A stretch of 45,404 nt of DNA from Desulfobacteraceae bacterium (lineage in GTDB: Bacteria > Desulfobacterota > Desulfobacteria > Desulfobacterales > Desulfococcaceae). Location: contig JAABRU010000041.1 of assembly GCA_011390755.1 (NCBI GenBank), forward strand, positions 1 through 45,404. The letters are read 5' to 3'. The position numbers and the translations under genes were made by a program. This document shows positions 18,045 to 24,864 of the stretch, in pieces (position 1 is the first letter of the stretch; each line of letters begins with the position of its first letter). The notes under the pieces are model-generated. The model searched no databases and was not told where the DNA came from. It saw only the letters and a list, made by a program, of their open reading frames with translations.

Positions 18045-18293
18045 CTAATCCCCAATTTCAAGATTATATGTTTCAATCAGTTCCAGCAACTGCCTTATCT
18101 GCTAATCCTTTGCCATGCCCCTGACATTCTGCAGGTTAAGCAGTTCCGCAACTCCGGGGTGTATATAAATATGATGGCTTCCGTTGATTCGGGCAAGTCT
18201 GAATCCAAACGCCTCAGCACAGGCGGCTGTTTCTGAAAACCGTATATTCTTCGATCCGGAAAGCAGTTTTTTCAGCAATTTCCGTTTATTCAT
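18045..18293 (-). pseudogene. hicA: HicA-family toxin with premature TAG
   Basis: From the ATG at 18293, MNKRKLLKKLLSGSKNIRF, through GFRLARINGSHHIYIHP (catalytic-His context) to NLQNVRGMAKD, then TAG at 18102-18104. The same frame continues QIRQLLELIETYNLEIGD and stops at 18045-18047, just before hicB. Read through it has 82 residues, the normal length. Relatives have Tyr at the TAG position. The truncated product lacks the last helix (about 18 residues) and is probably inactive or weak. Confidence 0.7.
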
Positions 18294-18454
18294 GAATTTT
18301 CCTGATCGCAGACGACCTGCGGCTCTTTCAGGCTCCATTGAAAGATGTCTCTGAAGCAATGCTCCATGTTTCCATAGGCAACTGATACGGTAAAGGGTAA
18401 AAAGGAGGCATCCGGAATCAAATCCATCCGGTTTTCCTTTCAGTGAATCAGCAG

Positions 18455-18715
18455 TCAGATTCTGCCTTCATACAAATCCGCGACCGGAAAACACAAATCA
18501 TAGTCATTCCATGTCAAATCACCGTATTCAATGGTGAATTTCCGGAATTCATCAGGATTGAGGTATTTCTTTATCATCGGATTTGCAGAACTGTTCAGAA
18601 AAGACCCAAAGTCAACAGTACGTTCCCGGTTGTCACTGAACAGCAGGCGCAGTCTGTAGCCTCCGGCATATTCTGCCTTTTTAATTTCAACCACTGAATT
18701 TTCGGAAAGAATCAT
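18455..18715 (-). CDS. DUF2442 domain protein
   Basis: 86 residues from the ATG at 18715 (MILSENSVVEIKKAEYAGG), which overlaps the DUF4160 stop by 4 bases (ATGA). The DUF2442 pattern includes YRLRLLFSDNRERTVDFGSFL and EFRKFTIEYGDLTWNDYDLCFP. DUF2442 genes are usually paired with DUF4160 genes and are suspected to be the antitoxin-like partner; the function is unproven. The pair lies between the DGR target and avd. Confidence 0.75.
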   Translation of the reverse strand: MILSENSVVEIKKAEYAGGYRLRLLFSDNRERTVDFGSFLNSSANPMIKKYLNPDEFRKFTIEYGDLTWNDYDLCFPVADLYEGRI

Positions 18716-19029
18716 CTGATTTTTCCGGTGATTTTTCTGGTGATTCTCTTTGGGGAAACCGGTTTGTGAAGCAAAAAGTAATCTGTCCATTTCTGAATAA
18801 TCTCCTCTGCATAATAATCAACCAGTGATTTGAAATCTTCCATCTGCTTACTGCCCAAAGGTCTTTTTCCTTTTACAGATGAATAGCGGATTTCTGTTAT
18901 CATGCCGTTGTCAATAATAAATTCGGCTTTGCTTTCCGATCCCTGATATTTGCCATGCACATGAACCGGTTCATGATCATTTGAATAAAAAAGGACAATA
19001 AGACCGAAATATTCATAAAGTTTTGGCAT
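18712..19029 (-). CDS. DUF4160 domain protein
   Basis: 105 residues. The typical DUF4160 core is visible: GLIVLFYSNDHEPVHVHGKY (H-x-P-x-H-x-H-like), followed by AEFIIDNGMITEI and the C-terminal helix LVDYYAEEIIQKWTDYF. Two-gene module with DUF2442. A toxin-antitoxin role is a guess from gene pairing. Both genes appear intact and are transcribed in the same direction as the DGR. Confidence 0.75.
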   Translation of the reverse strand: MPKLYEYFGLIVLFYSNDHEPVHVHGKYQGSESKAEFIIDNGMITEIRYSSVKGKRPLGSKQMEDFKSLVDYYAEEIIQKWTDYFLLHKPVSPKRITRKITGKIR

Positions 19030-19094
19030 TATCTGCTTTCTTTGCTGTATCTTTCAAATATGGGAGAATGATCACATCTGTTATGCGATACATA

Positions 19095-19136
19095 TCCCAA
19101 ATATATTTTTCTGCCGCGCGCCGCCTTACGGCGGCG
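19095..19136 (-). repeat. Conserved hairpin block downstream of the DGR target
   Basis: About 40 bp (tcccaaatatatttttctgc then a GC-rich hairpin) shared with 21374-21414. The hairpin arms are gccgcc / ggcggc. Read on the minus strand the loop is GTAA here and GCAA in the other copy, both GNRA-type tetraloops. In the second copy this block lies immediately upstream of avd; here TA modules separate the two. Confidence 0.65.
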
Positions 19137-19269
19137 ATCAGTATCCTCGTTCCCACGCTCTGGTCATTGAGCTTGCCGAAATGTGCGTGGAAACGAGAAA
19201 TCCTGTCTGTCCTGCATAATCCTGTATAATCGTGTTCAAAAAAATAACCAAATCATCAAATTACCAATT

Positions 19270-19968
19270 TCACTGTCCGCTGCGAACCGCACGCACATAC
19301 CTGCTGCCACCCTTAAAGTCCCAGTCCAAGCTGCCGTTATAGAAATGCACATACCACGCATAGGACGACCCGCCGCCATACGACGACGACGTCCAGTACC
19401 AGTTGGCCTGCGTATTTGGGAAATATGCCGTATCAATATACGGTGAAGTGGTTTTTCCCCGGTCAATCAGGGTACTCAGTTCCTTTACCGTAGGCATCCG
19501 CCAGTTGCTGAATCCGCCGTAGGAAGCGGTATTGAGCTTGTCAATAAAATCCTTTGTGTCTGTGCCGTCACCCGCTGTTCCGGGATTTTCGGTGAAAGTG
19601 GGGTCATACCAGGTACAGGTATTGTCCGCATCATTGGCATTGTTGTAATCTTTTGTGCCGTCTTTGGCATTTTTCACTTCCCAGATCAGCCCGGTCACAT
19701 TGTCTTTGACCATGAGCCAGGATTCGGCTGTGTCGGCCAGCACAGCACCGCCCGAACCCAGCTTGGTGTATGATCTGGCACGGGCATACTGGGCATCCTG
19801 CCCGTAAAAAGCTTCACCGGGCAGGGGGCAGGGAACCCGTTTGGTGCCGTCATAACAGCGGGTCTGGCCCGTATCCGGCACAGCACCGGAAAAAGCGGCC
19901 GGAGAGAAAATCAGACAGAAAATCAGACAGAAAACAGCACTCAGGACAGGGAAAATCAGTCTTTTCAT
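19270..19968 (-). CDS. DGR target (variable) protein, secreted DUF1566 protein
   Basis: 232 residues, start preceded by AAAAAGGAG. An N-terminal signal peptide (MKRLIFPVLSAVFCLIFCLIF...FSG) directs export. DUF1566 / C-type-lectin-like fold: VTGLIWEVKNA, FSNWRMPTVKELSTLID, WYWTSSSYGGG, ending YVRAVRSGQ. The last 40 residues are encoded by the VR. Compared with the TR-encoded sequence, eleven codons differ, eight of them at Asn codons (to Tyr, His, Asp, Phe or Gly). Probably a surface ligand-binding protein whose binding face is diversified. Binding partner unknown. Confidence 0.92.
   Translation of the reverse strand: MKRLIFPVLSAVFCLIFCLIFSPAAFSGAVPDTGQTRCYDGTKRVPCPLPGEAFYGQDAQYARARSYTKLGSGGAVLADTAESWLMVKDNVTGLIWEVKNAKDGTKDYNNANDADNTCTWYDPTFTENPGTAGDGTDTKDFIDKLNTASYGGFSNWRMPTVKELSTLIDRGKTTSPYIDTAYFPNTQANWYWTSSSYGGGSSYAWYVHFYNGSLDWDFKGGSRYVRAVRSGQ
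19271..19391 (-). repeat. DGR variable repeat (VR)
   Basis: 121 bp at the 3' end of the target gene, ending at its stop codon. Aligned to TR without gaps (offset 2137), it shows 15 substitutions, all at TR adenines: to G, C or T on the coding strand. The 3' end (gtgcgtgcggttcgcagcgg) is unchanged, as expected for the initiation-of-homing side. The last difference, aag to cag, is two codons before the stop. Confidence 0.95.
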
Positions 19969-20165
19969 CAGAAAACTCCTTTTTGCGGTTAATATAGTGA
20001 TATTGGGTTTATAAAGGGATTTTCGGGTATGTGCAAGGTTTTTATTGGTAGTGGGTCAAATCCGTTGATTCAGAAAAAGAACAAAAACGAAAGACAATTT
20101 TTTCATGGCAACATTTCTTTTCTGCTGCGTTTATAAGGTAATGGCAGATTGGGTTGTGTCCCGGA
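19969..20165. other. Intergenic region upstream of the DGR target
   Basis: It holds the ribosome-binding site of the target (aaaaaggag), an AT-rich stretch that may contain its promoter, and at 20119-20146 a 27-bp copy of the 3' end of the PIN gene at 21766-21790 (ctgcgtttataaggtaatgg). The latter marks a past duplication or recombination. Confidence 0.45.
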
Positions 20166-20876
20166 TTATACCGAATCCGGATCAATGCCCATTTCCCGGA
20201 GTTTTGCGGCCAGACGGGCGGCTCTCTGCGACTCTTCCTCCAAAGAGGGAACCAGACAGCCGGTTTCCGGATCTGCCAGACGCAGCAGTTCCCCTTCCTG
20301 CTTCAGTGTCAGGCCCAGCTCCTCACTGAAAAGATTTCCGTTTTCATCCGGAGGAATGGGGCGGCAGTTTATTCCGTCCATGCGGAACCCCATCAGACTT
20401 TTCTCTATATATTCTTCCAGCGGATCAAAAAGAAAGTATTCTTTGACCCCCAGGGAAGAGTACAGGGCGATTTTGGACATGTCCTCTGATGCTGTGGATT
20501 TTGACGTGATTTCAAATATCACATTCGGAGCCGTTTTTTCCTCCCATATCTTGAAAGTCCGGCGGACACGCTTCCCCACCCCTTTTACCACCATCACATC
20601 CGGCACCCTGACGGAACCGGGCTTCCCTTTTTCATAATACATCAGCATGTCCGCGATGACGTAAACATCAGGATGATGCCGGAAAAAATGGCGCAGTGTC
20701 TGACACAGTTCTATGATGGCCATTACATGAATTTCTGTCTCTCCCATGGGTTTTCCGTCCCTTTCCGGATATATTACGCCCGAATCATCTGTTTCTTCCA
20801 TCTTTTCCAGCAGTTCCTTATAACAGAACACCGGAAATGAAGGACTGTTCACTGTCTGTTCGGCTGCTATTTCCAT
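20166..20876 (-). CDS. Uma2-family (DUF820) putative nuclease, copy 3
   Basis: 236 residues, MEIAAEQTVNSPSFPVFCYKE. Core motifs: VPDVMVVKGVGKR, VIFEITSKSTASEDMSK and LGVKEYFLFDPLEEYIEKSL. It is almost identical in DNA to copy 4 (22843-23679) through the nuclease domain, but lacks the roughly 42-codon coiled-coil insert near the C-terminus. The shared tail is LAAKLREMGIDPDSV. A recent duplication on either side of the DGR remnant and TA genes is likely. Confidence 0.85.
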   Translation of the reverse strand: MEIAAEQTVNSPSFPVFCYKELLEKMEETDDSGVIYPERDGKPMGETEIHVMAIIELCQTLRHFFRHHPDVYVIADMLMYYEKGKPGSVRVPDVMVVKGVGKRVRRTFKIWEEKTAPNVIFEITSKSTASEDMSKIALYSSLGVKEYFLFDPLEEYIEKSLMGFRMDGINCRPIPPDENGNLFSEELGLTLKQEGELLRLADPETGCLVPSLEEESQRAARLAAKLREMGIDPDSV

Positions 20877-21074
20877 AATTACCCCTCCTTTTTTCTGTCT
20901 GAACCCGGATTCTCAGGATTAACAGATTGACCGGGATGATTCTTTGCTGTCCGAACCGCAGATAATCCGGATGCTTATGATTGATTGCACAGATGAAAAA
21001 CCGACGGAGTGCCAAACTGAAAGACTTCGGCGAGCTCAGTCGAGTCGTTTGGCAGAGTAACAGCCCGCTCCCCG
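20877..21074. other. Uma2 leader and family E repeat
   Basis: 20881-20912 (ctccttttttctgtctgaacccgg) is a leader sequence that also precedes other genes at 14899-14930 and 22424-22450. 21003-21050 resembles family E (ccaaactgaaag...gtttggcag). No gene is supported. Confidence 0.45.
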
Positions 21075-21362
21075 TGAATCCCGCTTTCCTCCACCAGTGC
21101 TGCACTGTGGCCGGTTCCCATAATTTTTTTCAGATATGGTTTTGAGCATCTCGCAGTTTTCCACCAGCACTTTCAGCACCGCTGTTTTGTCCTGCACCGA
21201 GTTTGCCCGGATGATGAGCAGCAGAATTTCCCGTGACAGGTTCCGGAGATCCGTGCCGATGGTATATTTGTCGTACCGGCTGAAATTCCGGACAATCTGC
21301 TGAAGATACACAGCCGTATCTATGGCGGTTTTGTATATGGGGAGATGCTCATACCTTGCCAT
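21075..21362 (-). pseudogene. Remnant of a second DGR: avd fused to an RT tail
   Basis: From 21362 down to about 21135 the sequence is nearly identical to avd codons 1-75 (MARYEHLPIY to CEMLKT). At 21135 it switches, out of frame, to about 60 bp matching the RT gene near its 3' end (15709-15768), which reads MGTGHSAALVEESGI in the right frame. The rest of avd, any TR and about 490 RT codons are missing. Upstream lies the same GNRA hairpin block as downstream of the intact target. No target gene is attached. Confidence 0.8.
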
Positions 21363-21373
21363 GATGAAGTATG

Positions 21374-21414
21374 TCCCAAATATATTTTTCTGCCGCGCGC
21401 CGCCTTGCGGCGGC
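21374..21414 (-). repeat. Conserved hairpin block, second copy
   Basis: Matches 19095-19135 with one difference in the loop (ttgc here, ttac there). It lies 12 bases upstream of the avd remnant, which suggests the ancestral order target - hairpin - avd. Confidence 0.65.
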
Positions 21415-21427
21415 TTTCAGCAAGACT

Positions 21428-21453
21428 GTCGGGTTACGCTTCGCTAACCCGAC
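21428..21453. repeat. Family F hairpin (gtcgggtta / taacccgac)
   Basis: 9-bp perfect arms with loop cgcttcgc; an identical copy is at 24437-24462. A common short palindrome followed by acct; no gene association is visible. Confidence 0.6.
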
Positions 21454-21551
21454 CTACGGCGTTTTTATCTGCGTTATCATAAGCATCCGGATTATCTGCG
21501 GTTCAAACAGTAAAAATCCCGGTTCAGACGATCAGATTCCATCATCAGAAA

Positions 21552-21785
21552 TCATCGCAGACCGGCATAAAATTCCTGAGCATTCAGAATGCGGATGGTT
21601 TTATACTGCTTAATGCTTAGCAGATGCCTGTCACCCGATACCAGAATACAGACACCTGCCGATAATGCACAGGACAGAAATTTTTCATCATCAGGATCGG
21701 AACATACGCCGCATACGTTTTCATTCACCTCTGTCAGTGTGCATAAAGATTCAATTTTTTCAAATTCTGCTGCGTTTATAAGGTA
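21552..21785 (-). pseudogene. C-terminal fragment of a PIN-domain toxin
   Basis: About 75 residues, ending CSDPDDEKFLSCALSAGVCILVSGDRHLL then RILNAQEF, the second half of a PIN_3-type (COG1569-like) toxin with the D-x-D/E...SGD motif. The first half, with the first catalytic Asp, is missing. At about 21775 it runs into the 3' end of the intact PIN gene. A matching N-terminal PIN remnant (VFDTNALISGVLW) lies at 24003-24055. Confidence 0.6.
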
Positions 21786-22203
21786 ATGGCAGCAATGTGA
21801 TCTGATCTGCCAGTTGTTCAAATTCCGGATCTTTATGTACCAGAACCGCGTCACAGAGAATTGCCGATGCGGCAATCAGCGAATCTGCAAAAGATATTTT
21901 ATTCCCGGCTTTCAGTTTTCCGGCTATCAGATCAATCCTTCTATTGGATTCAATTCTTTTTATTGGGAGATTATTTACAATATTGATTCGGGAATATGCC
22001 GATTTTTCCCCCTCTTCCTGAAAAGTGATGTAAAATATCTCCGCAAAAGAGGCAAAACAGACAAACACCTCTGTTTCATTGCGTTTTGCCCGTTCAAGAA
22101 TTTCCTGAACGGTATCCGCCCCCTTTTCATCTTCAAAAAATGTAAAAAAAGCGGAGGTGTCAAGCAGATAGTTCTTTTTTATATTTTCTGTTGCTGTCTT
22201 CAA
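21760..22203 (-). CDS. PIN-domain VapC-like toxin
   Basis: 147 residues. PIN ribonuclease fold with four acidic positions: YLLDTSAFFTFFEDE (Asp), SFAEIFYI (Glu), ISFADSLIAASAI (Asp) and VLVHKDPEFE (Asp). The only ATG in frame at the 5' end is 22203, which overlaps the antitoxin ORF (22160-22420) by 44 bases, so translation is probably coupled. The last residues (KRSRI) may be new sequence acquired at the junction with the PIN fragment. Confidence 0.75.
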   Translation of the reverse strand: MKTATENIKKNYLLDTSAFFTFFEDEKGADTVQEILERAKRNETEVFVCFASFAEIFYITFQEEGEKSAYSRINIVNNLPIKRIESNRRIDLIAGKLKAGNKISFADSLIAASAILCDAVLVHKDPEFEQLADQITLLPLPYKRSRI

Positions 22204-22420
22204 GTACTCTGTCCTCTTTTCTGGATTGTAACAGTTTTTCAGTCAGATTTCTGTTTTTGGCGCATCCTCTCAAAGCCTGAATAGGGTCTGTCTGTTTTTG
22301 TTCTGTTTTTTCAGGAATATCCTCAAAAAATGTAATAAGGATTTTTTTCCTGCCTTTGAAGGGAATCTGACCCAATATTTCTACCTTATGCCCGTCATAT
22401 ATACCCTCAACAGTGAACAT
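22160..22420 (-). CDS. Antitoxin-like protein paired with the PIN toxin
   Basis: 86 residues, start after AAAGGAGG. An N-terminal beta-strand-rich part (MFTVEGIYDGHKVEILGQIP, then RKKILITFFED) is followed by a charged helical C-terminus. Position and overlap with the PIN toxin identify it as the antitoxin. The family (AF2212/DUF104-like or related) is not certain. A shorter relative lies directly upstream at 22453-22641. Confidence 0.6.
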   Translation of the reverse strand: MFTVEGIYDGHKVEILGQIPFKGRKKILITFFEDIPEKTEQKQTDPIQALRGCAKNRNLTEKLLQSRKEDRVLEDSNRKYKKELSA

Positions 22421-22452
22421 ATATCCTCCTTTTTCTGTCTGAACCCGGATTC

Positions 22453-22641
22453 TCAGGATTTGAGAATTGACCCGGATGTAACCGCAGAAACTGTAAAATC
22501 TTTGAAAAGTCCTCCGAGTTTTCCGATTTTCTTCTTATTTTCCGGAAAAATGACCAGCACACCGACCGGTTTGTCAAATTCCGGCATTTCAGTAAGTTCC
22601 ACATTTCCGTTTTTATAAATTCCCTCTACTGCATAATTCAT
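22453..22641 (-). CDS. Orphan antitoxin-like small protein
   Basis: 62 residues, MNYAVEGIYKNGNVELTEMPEF, preceded by aaagggggatttat. Its N-terminal half resembles the antitoxin at 22160-22420 (VEGIY + G + VEL/VEI, then V-x-VIFPE/ILITFFE). No toxin follows it directly; the next gene is the other antitoxin. It is either an orphan paralogue or a remnant of a second TA pair. Confidence 0.45.
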   Translation of the reverse strand: MNYAVEGIYKNGNVELTEMPEFDKPVGVLVIFPENKKKIGKLGGLFKDFTVSAVTSGSILKS

Positions 22642-22685
22642 ATAAATCCCCCTTTATTTTCAGAAAAGTTCGATGAGGGTTGTGT

Positions 22686-22830
22686 CCCAATGTCATTGAC
22701 ATAAGACCCCCCTCCCTGAGGGAGGGGGAGGGTGAAAAGGGGCTTTCATTACAGTCCCCTGCTGCCCCCTCCCCTGACCCCTCCCACCGGGGGGGGAGGG
22801 GAATATTCTGCTTACGTCAATGACATTGGG
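22686..22830. repeat. MITE-like element with 15-bp inverted ends
   Basis: Ends cccaatgtcattgac and gtcaatgacattggg enclose G/C-rich arms like the interior of family A (ccctccctgagggaggg, ctcccaccgggg). Related to family A in the middle but with different termini. It abuts the 3' end of Uma2 copy 4. Confidence 0.65.
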
Positions 22831-22842
22831 TTGTGTCCCGGA

Positions 22843-23679
22843 TTATACCGAATCCGGATCAATACCCATTTCCCGGAGTTTTGCGGCCAGACGGGCGGCT
22901 CTCTGCGACTCTTCCTCTGCTCTGCGGGCTTCCTCCTCTGCTCTGCAGGCTTCCTCCTCTGCTTTTTTTTCAGCTTCCAGCACACGGAGAGACTGCCCCT
23001 TTGCCTGTGATTCGGCGTTGTCAGCGCGGCGTGCCTCTTCTGCCAGGGAAGGAAGCCGTCGCCCGGTTTCCGGATCTGCCAGACGCAGCAGTTCCCCTTC
23101 CTGCTTCAGTGTCAGGCCCAGCTCCTCACTGAAAAGATTTCCGTTTTCATCCGGAGGAATGGGGCGGCAGTTTATTCCGTCCATACGGAACCCCATCAGA
23201 CTTTTCTCTATATATTCTTCCAGCGGATCAAAAAGAAAGTATTCTTTTACCCCCAGGGAAGAGTACAGGGCGATTTTGGACATATCCTCTGATGCTGTGG
23301 ATTTTGACGTGATTTCAAATATCACATTCGGAGCCGTCTTTTCCTCCCATATCTTGAAAGTCCGGCGGACACGCTTCCCCACCCCTTTTACCACCATCAC
23401 ATCCGGCACCCTGACGGAGCCGGGCTTCCCTTTTTCATAATACATCAGCATGTCCGCGATGACGTAAACATCAGGATGATGCCGGAAAAAATGGCGCAGT
23501 GTCTGGCACAGTTCTATGATGGCCATTACATGAATTTCTGTCTCTCCCATGGGTTTTCCGTCCCTTTCCGGATAAATAACACCCGAATCATCTGTTTCTT
23601 CCATCTTTTCCAGCAGTTCCTTATAACAGAACACCGGAAATGAGGGGGTACTTACCGTCTGCTGACCTGATATTTCCAT
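22843..23679 (-). CDS. Uma2-family (DUF820) putative nuclease, copy 4
   Basis: 278 residues, start after AGGAGG. The nuclease domain is nearly identical to copy 3 (VPDVMVVKGVGKR, VIFEITSKSTASEDMSK, LGVKEYFLFDPLEEYIEKS). After LADPETG it carries an extra block of about 42 codons, rich in Ala, Glu and Arg (EEARRAEEESQRAARLAAK), predicted to be a coiled coil, before the common LREMGIDPDSV end. The variable coiled-coil length among paralogues suggests slippage between repeated GCGGGCTTCCTCCTC-like units. Confidence 0.85.
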   Translation of the reverse strand: MEISGQQTVSTPSFPVFCYKELLEKMEETDDSGVIYPERDGKPMGETEIHVMAIIELCQTLRHFFRHHPDVYVIADMLMYYEKGKPGSVRVPDVMVVKGVGKRVRRTFKIWEEKTAPNVIFEITSKSTASEDMSKIALYSSLGVKEYFLFDPLEEYIEKSLMGFRMDGINCRPIPPDENGNLFSEELGLTLKQEGELLRLADPETGRRLPSLAEEARRADNAESQAKGQSLRVLEAEKKAEEEACRAEEEARRAEEESQRAARLAAKLREMGIDPDSV

Positions 23680-23778
23680 AAAACCTCCTTTTCATCCGTT
23701 CCCTTAGGGTCACGGCTCTGATAATTGCGGCTCTGAACTGTCTGAACCGTACTTCGGCAGGCTCATAGTGTTTAAGAT

Positions 23779-23914
23779 CAATGCCGTTTCCGTAAGCAGA
23801 AAATCCCCCTCCCCCGGCGGGAGGGGGGGGGGAACAGCGATTTGTAATCAACCGGATTTTTCACCCTCCCCCTGCCCCTCCCTGAGGGAGGGGAGGCTTA
23901 AGGAAACGGCATTG
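23779..23914. repeat. MITE-like palindromic repeat, family A (long form)
   Basis: Ends caatgccgtttccgtaag and cttaaggaaacggcattg; the interior is G/C-rich. The right half continues into tgtttaagataattattttgggtagg, exactly as at 9131-9158. Confidence 0.7.
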
Positions 23915-23945
23915 TGTTTAAGATAATTATTTTGGGTAGGCCGGG

Positions 23946-23994
23946 GTGAGGTACGAACCCCAACATCCTGAATCTGTTGGGGTTCGTACCTCAC
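23946..23994. repeat. Family G hairpin, 19-bp perfect arms
   Basis: Left arm 23946-23964 (gtgaggtacgaaccccaac), 11-nt loop, right arm 23976-23994. It ends exactly where the PIN N-terminal remnant stops, so its arrival probably truncated that toxin gene. Confidence 0.75.
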
Positions 23995-24057
23995 TCCGCG
24001 CCATAAAACACCCGAAATCAGCGCATTGGTATCAAAAACAGCCTGGGATTTCGTGTG
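23995..24057 (-). pseudogene. N-terminal remnant of a PIN-domain toxin
   Basis: In the frame next to the antitoxin 3' end, the minus strand reads KSQAVFDTNALISGVLWRG, the first strand of a PIN domain with the catalytic Asp. It is cut off at about 23995 by the family G hairpin. It overlaps the antitoxin stop, as TA pairs do. No start codon remains in frame. Confidence 0.5.
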
Positions 24058-24269
24058 CGGCTTTCATGGATAAGCTGATCCAACTCATCGGAAGATATGG
24101 GAAAAGCATCATCCGGCACCATATCTTCAAGTTTTTTCAGAACAAGTCTGTCTTTTTCCATTATCACCAGAAAACGGTCTGTGCCTTTCATCCATGAATG
24201 AACTTTGACAGGCAGCAGCAAAGATTTTCTGTCTTCAGATACCACTGCATATCCGACTGGAATCATCAT
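24018..24269 (-). CDS. Antitoxin-like protein upstream of a truncated PIN toxin
   Basis: 83 residues, MMIPVGYAVVSEDRKSLLLPVKVHSW, then DRFLVIMEKDRLVLKKLED and a helical end SDELDQLIHESR. The beta-rich part with VIMEKDRLVLKKL resembles AbrB/MazE-type antitoxins, but I cannot fix the family. Its partner PIN toxin is reduced to about 18 codons. Confidence 0.55.
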   Translation of the reverse strand: MMIPVGYAVVSEDRKSLLLPVKVHSWMKGTDRFLVIMEKDRLVLKKLEDMVPDDAFPISSDELDQLIHESRTRNPRLFLIPMR

Positions 24270-24322
24270 CTTTTCAACTCTTTTTCAAATTTGCCGGGAG
24301 TAAATCGCCAGTGAACAGATTC

Positions 24323-24462
24323 AGTGTCCCAAACTTTCAGGCTTCGACGTGAGCTCAGCCGAACGTTTGGGACTCCGGGAAAAAATCCCGGTCCATCCCT
24401 TAATCCTGTGAATCCCGGTTCAGACAGCAGCAGACTGTCGGGTTACGCTTCGCTAACCCGAC
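24323..24462. repeat. Family E plus family F repeats
   Basis: 24323-24375 holds a ccaaactttcaggcttcg / gaacgtttgggactccggg palindrome (family E), followed by aatcccggttcagac. 24437-24462 is the family F hairpin identical to 21428-21453. No gene lies between 24270 and 24864. Confidence 0.55.
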
Positions 24463-24674
24463 CTGCGGCATTTTACGAGATCATCAGTTTTAATATCCAT
24501 TTTATAAACAGATTTTCGGGTATGTGCAAGTTTTATATTCCTTTTTACAGCACAGTCCGGTTGACCTTTTGGCCTTTTCTGTAGTATAAAAAATATAATG
24601 AAACAAGCATGACCGAAATAGTGCTCTGTCAACATTAAAATGACGGGTATCCGGAACATCTGCTGAAACCGTAA

Positions 24675-24728
24675 GGGCGTACTGCATATGCCAGGCATGA
24701 GCGGCTTCGGGGCCTGTGCAGTACGCCC
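24675..24728. repeat. Inverted repeat gggcgtactgca / tgcagtacgccc
   Basis: 12-bp perfect arms with a 30-nt interior, about 140 bp upstream of rmlA. It could be a small mobile palindrome or a regulatory hairpin; I see no T-tract. Confidence 0.6.
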
Positions 24729-24864
24729 CTGCAGGAGTGACATAACCCGTCAGTTTAACTTTGACAAAGCAATAGACACAAAAAGGCATGATTGTATTTT
24801 TCAAAATGTAAACACAATGTAAACAGATGAAATAAAGATAACATAAAAATAAGGAACAGATTTA

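Noticed and set aside
981..18104. General recoding of TAG (as Tyr or pyrrolysine)
   Set aside because: TAG ends the second hsp20, the thioredoxin and the permease genes at natural C-termini, two of them followed at once by the next gene's ribosome-binding site or by non-coding repeat.
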